From NCBI GenBank assembly GCA_910587875.1, contig CAJUOD010000135.1, positions 1 through 7,213 on the forward strand: DNA of 7,213 nucleotides. The letters are read 5' to 3'. The translations under genes and the position numbers were made by a program. The notes under the pieces were generated by a model. It did not search any database and was not told the origin of the DNA. It worked only from the letters and a program-made list of their open reading frames with translations. The first letter of the stretch is position 1. Every line of letters starts with the position of its first letter. Origin of the DNA: an uncultured Oscillibacter sp. GTDB taxonomy: Bacteria; Bacillota; Clostridia; Oscillospirales; Oscillospiraceae. This document shows, piece after piece, positions 1-7,213 of this stretch.

Positions 1-2
1 GC

Positions 3-2432
<2,430 letters not shown>

Positions 2433-2446
2433 AAGGAGCGGAGACA

Positions 2447-2794
2447 ATGCTGATTGATTTTGACAAGATGGAGCCCCAGGTCATCCCCCACATGCGGGGC
2501 GGCGAGAAAGAGGCCCGTATGCGGATGTACACCGACCCCCAGAACAAAATCATGCGGGGCCGGTTGATCCCCGGTGCCACCATCGGAATGCACACCCACG
2601 AGACCAGCAGCGAGATCATCTATATTCTGTCCGGTAAAGGAAAGATCCTTTACGATGACGGCTGTGAGCCGCTGGAGGCCGGATCCTGCCACTACTGCCC
2701 CAAGGGCCACGCCCACAGCCTGATGAACGACGCGCCCGAAGGCGGCGAGGACCTGCGCTTCTTCGCCGTGGTGCCGGAGCACTGCGCGGAATGA
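2447..2794 (+). CDS. Small single-domain cupin protein
   Basis: A 115-residue cupin_2-type beta-barrel protein of unknown substrate. Both cupin motifs are complete. Motif 1 runs G43 to G63, with the HTH pair at H49/H51 and E56. Motif 2 runs G79 to N94, with P85, G87, H90 and N94. H49, H51, E56 and H90 are the expected metal ligands, so a bound divalent metal is likely. No signal peptide or membrane segment is visible. The ATG at 2447 is chosen because AAAGGAG (2432-2438) lies 8 bases upstream; the in-frame TTG at 2429 overlaps the alaS stop and has no comparable site. It begins 14 bases after alaS and its stop overlaps the next ATG, so cotranscription is likely. Cupins of this size may be sugar isomerases, dioxygenases or small-ligand binders; nothing here decides between them. 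Confidence 0.9.
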   Translation: MLIDFDKMEPQVIPHMRGGEKEARMRMYTDPQNKIMRGRLIPGATIGMHTHETSSEIIYILSGKGKILYDDGCEPLEAGSCHYCPKGHAHSLMNDAPEGGEDLRFFAVVPEHCAE

Positions 2795-2967
2795 CGATTC
2801 CCAGGGACCCGATCATCCTGCTGAGCTTCGTCAACACCAAGCTGCGGGACGAGTTTTCCAGCCTCTCCGAGCTCTGCGCCGCCCTGGACGCGGACCGGGA
2901 GGCTCTGGAAGCCGTGCTGGCGGGGCTGGACTACCATTACAGCCCCCAGCGGAACCAGTTTATCTGA
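2791..2967 (+). CDS. DUF4250 family small protein
   Basis: A 58-residue protein starting MTIPRDPIILLSFVNTKLRD and ending LDYHYSPQRNQFI. I recognise this from memory as the DUF4250 family of Firmicutes: a conserved N-terminal 'PKDP-ILLS-VNTKLRD' stretch, a middle segment rich in Leu/Glu (SLSELCAALDADREALEAVL) that looks like a small helix-turn-helix-like helical pair, and a conserved 'DYHY-P-RNQF' tail. Length matches the family (about 55-65). The ATG overlaps the cupin TGA (ATGA at 2791-2794), implying translational coupling; no separate strong ribosome site is needed. No cysteine pairs, signal peptide or membrane span are seen. Function is unknown. The helical pattern could suggest nucleic-acid binding, but that is a guess. 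It is shorter than common gene-calling cut-offs and easily missed. Confidence 0.88.
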   Translation: MTIPRDPIILLSFVNTKLRDEFSSLSELCAALDADREALEAVLAGLDYHYSPQRNQFI

Positions 2968-3000
2968 AGAAAGCCATTTTAACATAAAGGAGGTTTTTCC

Positions 3001-3339
3001 ATGTCCGACTGCCTATTCTGCAAAATCGCCGCCGGGGAGATCCCCAGCAATAAGGTCTACGAGGATGAGGTCTGCTACGCCTTCCACGACATCGCGCCCC
3101 AGGCTCCCACCCACTTCCTGGTGATCCCCAAGGCCCACATCGGCTCCGTCTCCGAAATCACGGCGGACAACAGCGGCGTGGTGTCCCACATCTTCGAGGT
3201 CATCGCCAAGCTGGCCAAGGAGCTGAACCTGGACAGCTACCGGGTGGTCTCCAACATCGGAGAACAGGCGGGCCAGAGCGTGTTCCACCTGCACTTCCAC
3301 GTCCTCTCTGGACGAGATATGACTTGGCCTCCGGGCTAA
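3001..3339 (+). CDS. HIT family protein (HinT-like purine nucleoside phosphoramidase/hydrolase)
   Basis: A 112-residue histidine-triad protein, expected to hydrolyse adenosine phosphoramidates or AMP-linked substrates in the cytoplasm. The triad HLHFHVL is at residues 96-102 (H96, H98, H100; H98 is the expected nucleophile). The N-terminal CLFCKI (C4, C7) matches the CxxC seen in zinc-containing HinT proteins, and PTHFLVIPKAHI is the usual nucleotide-binding strand. The C-terminal WPPG is the typical ending of this subfamily, so the protein is full length. AAAGGAGG (2986-2993) lies 7 bases before the ATG. It follows the DUF4250 gene by 33 bases with no clear promoter between, so it is probably the last gene of the alaS transcript. 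HinT proteins are known to hydrolyse aminoacyl-adenylates formed by tRNA synthetases, which would fit its place behind alaS (inference). The last dozen codons (TCT, GGA, CGA, GAT, ACT, CCT) differ from the strongly C/G-ending usage before them. Confidence 0.96.
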   Translation: MSDCLFCKIAAGEIPSNKVYEDEVCYAFHDIAPQAPTHFLVIPKAHIGSVSEITADNSGVVSHIFEVIAKLAKELNLDSYRVVSNIGEQAGQSVFHLHFHVLSGRDMTWPPG

Positions 3340-3365
3340 CCTACTTTTCTCGAGAGAAAAGTAGG
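3340..3365. repeat. Inverted repeat, possible dispersed intergenic element
   Basis: The arms CCTACTTTTCTC (3340-3351) and GAGAAAAGTAGG (3354-3365) are perfect 12-base complements around a 2-base centre. It starts on the first base after the HIT stop codon. It is followed by CAAAAGAG and a less GC-rich stretch to about 3437 that has weaker short inverted repeats (AGAGC at 3370-3374 with GCTCT at 3383-3387). There is no T-run after the arms, so it is not a standard intrinsic terminator. The arm sequence and trailing GTAGGCAAAAG resemble intergenic repeats I recall from other bacterial genomes, but copy number cannot be judged from one window. Confidence 0.6.
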
Positions 3366-3437
3366 CAAAAGAGCTTTAGCGCGCTCTGACAGTCCGGCAC
3401 TTTTCCAAGCCGAAGCGACGACAACGCAGAATTGCGA

Positions 3438-3470
3438 ATACCGGGCAAGGGTCTTCTCCCTGCCCGGTAT
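3438..3470. terminator. Hairpin in the convergent gap, probable shared terminator
   Basis: ATACCGGGC (3438-3446) pairs with GCCCGGTAT (3462-3470). After a single bulged A, AGGG (3448-3451) pairs with CCCT (3458-3461) around the loop TCTTCT. It lies between the HIT gene (+) and the membrane protein gene (-), which converge. The T-tract is weak in both directions (TATTTCC on +, TATTCGC on -), so strand preference is unclear; the + side is slightly better. Confidence 0.65.
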
Positions 3471-3492
3471 TTCCATATTCTCCTGCCAGTCT

Positions 3493-4581
3493 TTATCTTT
3501 CATCCCCTACATAAGCGCCGCCGGGCTGTTCCCGCGCGCCGTTGGGGCCGGTTCGCGGTTCGCCATTTGCGTTCGCCGTCTTTGAGGGCTCTGTTTGGGG
3601 CTCCGCGGGGACCTGGGCCAGCTGGGTTCCTTCCGAATCCACGAAGATATACTCTTGATCTTCCTCCCCGATCTGCTCCCGGATATAGGCCGTTATCTCG
3701 TCCAGGGTCTCCGCCTCCGCGATTTCCTCATAAGTCCCCCGGTCAAATTCCAGGCCCTCCGCCGTGTCCGCGAAGACATAGCGCTGTCCCTCCCCCAGGT
3801 AGAACTCCGCCAGATCGGCGTAGCAGAAGTAGCGGTCTCCCTCCTTCCAGCCCGTGTCCCGGTTCGTGGGAATGGGCATGAAGATGGCCTCGCTGCCTAC
3901 GTCCAGGTCTTCCAGCGGGCCGGAGATGGAGGTGGACATATAGCCCTTGGCACCCAGCCAGAGAAGGCTGTACCTCTCCCCCGCCGTCAGGTCTCCCCGG
4001 ATGGAGTCCGTCACCTCCACAATGGCCCGGGTGTAATAGGTCTCCATGTTCCCATATCCCGGTTCAGTCACGAAATATTGCAGTTCCCGGACGGTCCCCC
4101 GTAAAATGGCTGTATCCTGGGCAAAAAACTCTTCCGGGGGCAGCCAGACCAGACAAGCCGACATGCCAATCATGCTTTCGCCGGTTCCAGGGCCGGACAG
4201 CTGGCCGATTTCCACGCCGGTGGAGTAATCGGGGCGGGCGGGCCGGTTCGGGTCGTCCGTCCAGTAGTCGGAGCCGTCCAGTCCTCCTGCCGCCGCTTCC
4301 CCGCCGGAATCTGTCCCGCCGGGGAAAGGCAGGATCATCTCCTTCCAACGGTCAGCGTCCTCTCCTGCTTCGACAGCAGGTTGGAAGCTCTTTACAATGG
4401 CCTTCCATTCAATCTGGCCCTTAATCTGCGGGGCAGCCGCTGCCGCCACAATCAGCGCCAGGCACGCCGCCAGCGCGCCGAACCTCCGCCAGGGATGAAT
4501 CTGCTTTTTTACGATTTCCGCCGCCTCGATTTGGTCCTCCCGGACCTCGCCGACGGCGCGGAAAAACTCTTCTCTTGTCAC
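3493..4581 (-). CDS. Single-pass membrane protein, probable anti-sigma factor of the ECF sigma factor
   Basis: A 362-residue protein. The N-terminus reads MTREEFFRAVGEVREDQIEAAE: an amphipathic cytoplasmic segment with an 'AVGEV-D--IEAA' pattern that I associate with membrane partners of clostridial ECF sigma factors. One hydrophobic span follows at about 34-51 (FGALAACLALIVAAAAAP), preceded by HPWRR, giving an N-in, C-out topology. After a Gly/Asp/Pro-rich linker (about 85-125) comes a folded-looking region at about 150-242 (ILRGTVRELQYF ... YTRAIVEVTDSIRGDLTAGERYSLLWLG) with a beta-rich, OB-like pattern, then an acidic helical stretch and a low-complexity Pro/Gly/Asn/Glu-rich tail. The GTG start at 4581 overlaps the sigma stop (GTGA), with GGAAGGAGG (4592-4600) upstream, so the two are translationally coupled. 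Role inferred from position and topology: it sequesters the sigma factor and senses an envelope signal. No zinc-binding anti-sigma (ZAS) motif is seen. The outer domain is not recognised. Confidence 0.82.
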   Translation of the reverse strand: MTREEFFRAVGEVREDQIEAAEIVKKQIHPWRRFGALAACLALIVAAAAAPQIKGQIEWKAIVKSFQPAVEAGEDADRWKEMILPFPGGTDSGGEAAAGGLDGSDYWTDDPNRPARPDYSTGVEIGQLSGPGTGESMIGMSACLVWLPPEEFFAQDTAILRGTVRELQYFVTEPGYGNMETYYTRAIVEVTDSIRGDLTAGERYSLLWLGAKGYMSTSISGPLEDLDVGSEAIFMPIPTNRDTGWKEGDRYFCYADLAEFYLGEGQRYVFADTAEGLEFDRGTYEEIAEAETLDEITAYIREQIGEEDQEYIFVDSEGTQLAQVPAEPQTEPSKTANANGEPRTGPNGAREQPGGAYVGDER

Positions 4582-5132
4582 AGGTCGTAGCCCTCCTTCC
4601 TGAGATGCTCCTTCAGCCCCCGCCGGGTGCGGTGGAGCAGAGATTTCACCTTGGAGGGGCTGAACCCCGTCCCGGCGGCGATCTCCGCCACGCCGTCGCA
4701 GTACCAGTACCGCCGGAGGAACACCAGCCGGGCCGCCGGAGACGCGCCGTCCAGGAAGCCGGAAATGGCCTCCCCCAGGCGGCGGAGGTCGAAGTCCTCC
4801 TCCAGGGGCGTTCCGCCCACACAGTCCCCCAGCTCCTCCAGCACCGCCTCGAAGCCGCTGTTCCGGCACTGGGCGGCGTTGTAGTCGTAACGGTCCAGGG
4901 CCGTGTTCCGGGCAATGCGCCCCAGGAAGGGCGGCAGGCGGGCGGGCCGTTGGGGCGGCATGGCGTTCCAGGCCCCCAGCCAGGTGTCGCTGAGGCACTC
5001 CTCCGCGTCCCGGCCGTCCCCCAGCACCCGGCGGATGATCTGGGCGCAGTACGCCCCGTATTTCTCCGCCGTGCGGCGGATGGCCTCCTCCGACCGCGCC
5101 CAGTACAGGGCGATGATGTCCTTGTCCTCCAT
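4578..5132 (-). CDS. ECF-type RNA polymerase sigma factor
   Basis: A 184-residue two-domain sigma-70 family protein that would direct RNA polymerase to stress- or envelope-responsive promoters. Region 2 covers about residues 10-85, including DAEECLSDTWLGAWNAMPP (42-60) and FLGRIARNTALDRY (69-82), the core-binding and -10-recognition helices. A variable acidic linker follows (about 92-128). Region 4 spans about 130-180 with a helix-turn-helix (GVAEIAAGTGFSPSKVKSLLHRTRRGL, about 147-173) that contacts the -35 element. No sigma 1.1 or region 3 is present, as expected for the ECF group. AAAGGAGG (+ strand 5141-5148) lies 8 bases before the ATG. The gene overlaps the downstream membrane protein by 4 bases and is insulated from the upstream transferase gene by a terminator, so it has its own promoter. 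The exact ECF subgroup cannot be assigned by eye. Confidence 0.94.
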   Translation of the reverse strand: MEDKDIIALYWARSEEAIRRTAEKYGAYCAQIIRRVLGDGRDAEECLSDTWLGAWNAMPPQRPARLPPFLGRIARNTALDRYDYNAAQCRNSGFEAVLEELGDCVGGTPLEEDFDLRRLGEAISGFLDGASPAARLVFLRRYWYCDGVAEIAAGTGFSPSKVKSLLHRTRRGLKEHLRKEGYDL

Positions 5133-5147
5133 GGGTGAGACCTCCTT

Positions 5148-5162
5148 TGAAAGCCGCTTTCA
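5148..5162. promoter_or_regulatory. 15-base palindrome before the sigma ribosome site
   Basis: TGAAAGC (5148-5154) and GCTTTCA (5156-5162) form a perfect palindrome with a one-base centre, touching the sigma gene's AAAGGAGG. It would sit at about +1 to +15 if the candidate ECF promoter is used. It could be an operator or a small leader hairpin; it may also be chance. Confidence 0.35.
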
Positions 5163-5170
5163 CCTATATA

Positions 5171-5196
5171 GTCGGAAACCGGGGGCCGCCGGTTGC
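5171..5196 (-). promoter_or_regulatory. Candidate ECF-type promoter for the sigma/anti-sigma operon
   Basis: On the minus strand, GCAACC (5196-5191) is followed by a 16-base spacer and CGAC (5174-5171). An AAC-containing -35 and a CG-containing -10 at 16-17 bases is the general layout of ECF promoters (e.g. B. subtilis SigW, TGAAAC and CGTA). Many ECF operons are autoregulated, and the motif sits 39 bases before the ATG. An overlapping TATATA (5165-5170) could be a housekeeping -10, but no acceptable -35 is seen 16-18 bases from it. Confidence 0.4.
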
Positions 5197-5206
5197 GGGC
5201 CGGGGC

Positions 5207-5238
5207 AAAAAAACCGGACAGGGAGATCTTCCCTGCCC
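5207..5238 (-). terminator. Intrinsic terminator of the phosphopantetheinyl transferase gene
   Basis: On the minus strand, GGGCAGGGA (5238-5230) pairs with TCCCTGTCC (5224-5216) across a 5-base loop, with one G-U pair, and is followed by GG and a run of seven T (5213-5207). It begins 13 bases after the transferase stop codon. The flanking AAAAACCG/CGGTTTTT can lengthen the stem. It separates the transferase from the sigma operon. Confidence 0.85.
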
Positions 5239-5250
5239 GTCTTTCGGTTT

Positions 5251-5850
5251 TTAAAGCATGTCGTCCAGTGAGTAGCGGTGGAGCTTTCCCGGCAGCTCCT
5301 TGCTGCGGGTGGCCACCCCGGCGGCGTAGCCCGGGAAGGTGTCCAGCGGGTAGTAGTACTCCCCCGGCTGGAGGGGGGACTCGGAGCGCATGATGGTGCC
5401 CACGCCGTTTCCGCTGCGCTTGGCCCGGGCCTCCCGGCGGACCCAGCTTTGGAAGAAGGCCTCCTCCGTGCTCACATGGGCCAGGCGGACCATCATCCGC
5501 TGACCCACCGGGCGGATTTTCTCAATGTCCACCCCGATCTCCTGGTCCGAAACGCCCACCAGCACCGCGCCGCTGGAGTGGCTGATGTTGAAGTGCACGT
5601 CCGGGTGCCCGGGGAAATAGGGCTTGCCCAGGCGGCCCAGGGCCACCTCGGGGATGCTCTTCCAGCCGTATTTCTGCCGCAGGGCCAGGCACAAGATCAG
5701 GTAGGCGCAAAGGGGCTCCCGCTGCTTCTCCACCTCCTGGACGCGCAGAAGGCGCTCCCGGCGCTCCGGGGGCATCAGCGGCAGGATGGCCTCCCGCTCC
5801 GGCTCCGACAGCGGGCGCTCCATCCGGGCCGTCCACAATTCGATGGGCAT
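5251..5850 (-). CDS. 4'-phosphopantetheinyl transferase, Sfp-like
   Basis: A 199-residue enzyme predicted to move the phosphopantetheine arm of CoA onto a serine of acyl, peptidyl or aryl carrier proteins, with Mg2+. Family signatures are in order: LGRLGKPYF (71-79), FNISHSSG (87-94), the metal/CoA-binding VGVDIE equivalent IGVDIEKI (105-112, with D108 and E110), and the catalytic helix WVRREARAK (136-144, with E140 and K144; the usual WxxKEA has Arg for Lys). A 199-residue length is a little short of Sfp (224) but longer than AcpS (about 120), and the fold looks complete. AAGGAGG (+ strand 5857-5863) lies 6 bases before the ATG. It is transcribed alone, between its own promoter and terminator. 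No carrier protein, polyketide or nonribosomal peptide gene is in the window, so the target is unknown. Confidence 0.93.
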   Translation of the reverse strand: MPIELWTARMERPLSEPEREAILPLMPPERRERLLRVQEVEKQREPLCAYLILCLALRQKYGWKSIPEVALGRLGKPYFPGHPDVHFNISHSSGAVLVGVSDQEIGVDIEKIRPVGQRMMVRLAHVSTEEAFFQSWVRREARAKRSGNGVGTIMRSESPLQPGEYYYPLDTFPGYAAGVATRSKELPGKLHRYSLDDML

Positions 5851-5881
5851 GGCGGTCCTCCTTACTTCGATTCTCTTCCCT

Positions 5882-5910
5882 ATTTTAAGCGTTTCTCCCC
5901 GGCCTGTAAA
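5882..5910 (-). promoter_or_regulatory. Housekeeping (sigma-A type) promoter of the phosphopantetheinyl transferase
   Basis: On the minus strand, TTTACA (5910-5905), an exactly 17-base spacer, and TAAAAT (5887-5882), each one base from TTGACA/TATAAT. It lies 31 bases upstream of the ATG, leaving room for the ribosome site at 5857-5863. Confidence 0.75.
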
Positions 5911-6021
5911 GGCCCCTCCGGAAAGTTTTCAAAAAAACTCGGGAAAAAAAGAGGAAAAACCGAAGCGGCGGCGTATATAAAAACATCGCCGGAAAATCCG
6001 CCTCCCCAGGCGTCCTCACTT

Positions 6022-6063
6022 TTTCGGTATGACCAGAGCAGATTTTGGCTAAACTGACCGAAA
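6022..6063 (+). promoter_or_regulatory. Leader inverted repeat reaching into the dnaG ribosome site
   Basis: TTTCGGT (6022-6028) is complementary to ACCGAAA (6057-6063), and two further U-G pairs are possible (6020-6021 with 6064-6065). The right arm overlaps AAAGGAGG (6061-6068), the dnaG Shine-Dalgarno. If formed in mRNA it would partly mask the site; the loop of 28 bases makes stability modest. The rest of the 5851-6077 gap is AT-rich, with A-runs at 5931-5960 and TATATAAA at 5974-5981. No convincing -35/-10 pair for dnaG was found. Confidence 0.3.
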
Positions 6064-6077
6064 GGAGGGGGCGGGCC

Positions 6078-7213
6078 ATGGCGTTTCCCCAGAGCTTTTT
6101 GGACGAGCTGACGGCCAGGAGCGACATCGTGGACGTGGTGGGCAGCTATGTCCAGCTGACCCGCAGGGGCTCCAACCTCTTCGGCCTGTGCCCCTTCCAC
6201 AGTGAGAAGACCGGCTCCTTCTCCGTCTCCCCGGACAAGCAGATTTATTACTGCTTCGGCTGCAAGCGGGGGGGCGGCGTCATTAACTTCATCATGGAGG
6301 AGGAAAACCTCCCCTTCCCCGACGCGGTGCGGTTCCTTGCCAAGCGGGCGGGGCTGGAGGTTCCCGAGGAGGAGAGCGACCGGGAGGCCGGGCGCCGCCG
6401 ACAGCGGCTGTTGGACCTGAACCGGGACGCCGCCCGGTTTTACTACCGCCTCCTCCAGCAGCCGGAGGGCCGGGCCGTCCGGGACTACCTGGACCGGCGG
6501 CAGATTCGGAAGTCCACCGCCGTCAACTTCGGCATGGGGGCCTCCTTGGACGCCTGGGACGTGCTGCTGAACGAGATGACCGCCAAGGGCTACAGCAAGG
6601 CGGAGCTGCTGTCCGCCGGGCTCATTGTGGACAACAAAAAGGGCGGGTTCTACGACAAGTTCCGAAACCGCCTCATGCTCCCGGTCATCGACACCCGGGG
6701 GGACGTGGTGGCCTTCGGCAGCCGGGTGCTGGACAAGTCCGAGCCCAAGTATATGAACTCCTCCGAGACCCCGGTGTACAGCAAGCGCCGGGTGCTCTAC
6801 GGGCTGAACCTGGCGAAGAAATCCAAGCGGCCCAACATCATCCTCTGCGAGGGGAATTTGGACATCGTCACCCTCCACCAGGCGGGCTTTGACAACGCGG
6901 TGGCCTCCATGGGCACCGCCCTGACGCCGGAGCAGATCCGGCTCCTGTCCCGGTTCACCAAGGAGCTGGTCCTCTGCTACGACAACGACAACGCCGGAAA
7001 AGTCGCCACGGAACGGGCTTTACAGCTGCTGAACGGCTCCGAGTTCTCCGTCAAGGTCCTCCAGCTTCCCCGGCGGCGGACGGAGGACGGGGAGCTGGTC
7101 AAGCAGGACGCCGACGACTTCATCAAAAACCAGGGCCCCGCCGCCTTCGAGCGGCTCCTCAGCGGCAGCGAGAACGGCGTGGAATTCCGCATGGCCCAGA
7201 TTGCCGGGAAATA
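6078..7213 (+). CDS. dnaG: DNA primase, 3' end cut by the window edge
   Basis: Makes RNA primers for replication at the fork, working with the DnaB helicase. The first 378 residues are visible of an expected 580-600. The N-terminal zinc-binding domain has C38-x2-H41 and C59-x2-C62 (CPFH ... CFGC). The RNA polymerase core follows, with FRNRLMLPVID and GDVVAFGSRVL (about residues 197-222). The Toprim fold starts at E258 (CEGNLDIVTLHQAGF, then AVASMGTALT) and has the acidic D302-x-D304 (YDNDNAG). The helicase-binding C-terminal domain lies outside the window. AAAGGAGG (6061-6068) is 9 bases before the ATG. Two points differ from common DnaG proteins: EGNLD replaces the usual EGYMD, and the segment after LQLP carries a longer insert ending KQDADDF where LP-G-DPDE is usual. 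Both acidic sites are kept, so it should be active. Divergent from the transferase gene. Confidence 0.97.
   Translation, partial: MAFPQSFLDELTARSDIVDVVGSYVQLTRRGSNLFGLCPFHSEKTGSFSVSPDKQIYYCFGCKRGGGVINFIMEEENLPFPDAVRFLAKRAGLEVPEEESDREAGRRRQRLLDLNRDAARFYYRLLQQPEGRAVRDYLDRRQIRKSTAVNFGMGASLDAWDVLLNEMTAKGYSKAELLSAGLIVDNKKGGFYDKFRNRLMLPVIDTRGDVVAFGSRVLDKSEPKYMNSSETPVYSKRRVLYGLNLAKKSKRPNIILCEGNLDIVTLHQAGFDNAVASMGTALTPEQIRLLSRFTKELVLCYDNDNAGKVATERALQLLNGSEFSVKVLQLPRRRTEDGELVKQDADDFIKNQGPAAFERLLSGSENGVEFRMAQIAGK

Noticed and set aside
3301..3339. HIT protein truncated or disrupted by the adjoining repeat
   Set aside because: The product ends in the subfamily's usual WPPG and has normal length, so the gene is intact despite the odd codons.
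3432..3881. 149-codon plus-strand open frame in the convergent gap and opposite the anti-sigma gene
   Set aside because: Mostly antisense to a supported gene, very Pro/Arg-rich, and it begins within a hairpin region without a good ribosome site.
4582..5163. Upstream extension of the anti-sigma frame through the whole sigma gene, which would make a 556-residue protein
   Set aside because: The extension is Gly/Pro/Arg-rich and overlaps the sigma factor in another frame. The GTG at 4581, with its ribosome site and GTGA overlap, is the better start.
5974..5981. TATATAAA as a dnaG -10 element
   Set aside because: No acceptable -35 hexamer lies 16-18 bases upstream (only GA-rich sequence), so it was not called as a promoter.
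5278..6057. 259-codon plus-strand open frame opposite the phosphopantetheinyl transferase
   Set aside because: Shadow of a gene with clear family motifs; no homologous features or ribosome site seen.
5880..6878. 332-codon minus-strand open frame opposite dnaG
   Set aside because: Antisense to the conserved zinc and Toprim regions of DnaG; composition is typical of a GC shadow.

Overview
The window reads as chromosomal DNA from a GC-rich, low-redundancy genome of the Firmicutes/Clostridia type. Strong AAGGAGG-type ribosome sites precede almost every gene. The AlaRS, HIT, DUF4250, ECF sigma and DnaG proteins all resemble those of gut Oscillospiraceae (Flavonifractor/Lawsonibacter/Oscillibacter-like). 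That placement is an inference from recalled protein character, not from a search. No phage, transposase, CRISPR array, rRNA or tRNA was seen.

Left block (+ strand, 1-3339): the 3' nine-tenths of alaS (alanyl-tRNA synthetase) runs in from the left edge. Three tightly packed genes follow: a single-domain cupin, a 58-residue DUF4250 protein whose ATG overlaps the cupin stop (ATGA), and a HIT-family nucleotide hydrolase. Gaps of 14, -4 and 33 bases suggest one transcript. The convergent gap 3340-3492 holds a near-perfect 26-base inverted repeat, starting at the first base after the HIT stop, and then a second hairpin that is probably a shared terminator.

Middle block (- strand, 3493-5850): a 4'-phosphopantetheinyl transferase gene (5850 to 5251) has a good housekeeping promoter (TTTACA-N17-TAAAAT) and its own intrinsic terminator. 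Downstream lies an independent two-gene unit: an ECF-type sigma factor (5132 to 4578), translationally coupled by a GTGA overlap to a single-pass membrane protein (4581 to 3493), which is very probably its anti-sigma factor with a large unrecognised extracytoplasmic part. A GCAACC-N16-CGAC motif upstream looks like an ECF promoter and may be autoregulated.

Right block (+ strand, 6078-7213): the first 378 codons of dnaG (DNA primase), divergent from the phosphopantetheinyl transferase across a 227-base AT-richer gap, and cut by the right edge.

Most of the window is ordinary core-genome content. The parts least explained are the sigma/anti-sigma pair and its sensor domain, the palindromic element fused to the 3' end of the HIT gene (whose last codons also differ in usage), and the small cupin and DUF4250 genes riding behind alaS.
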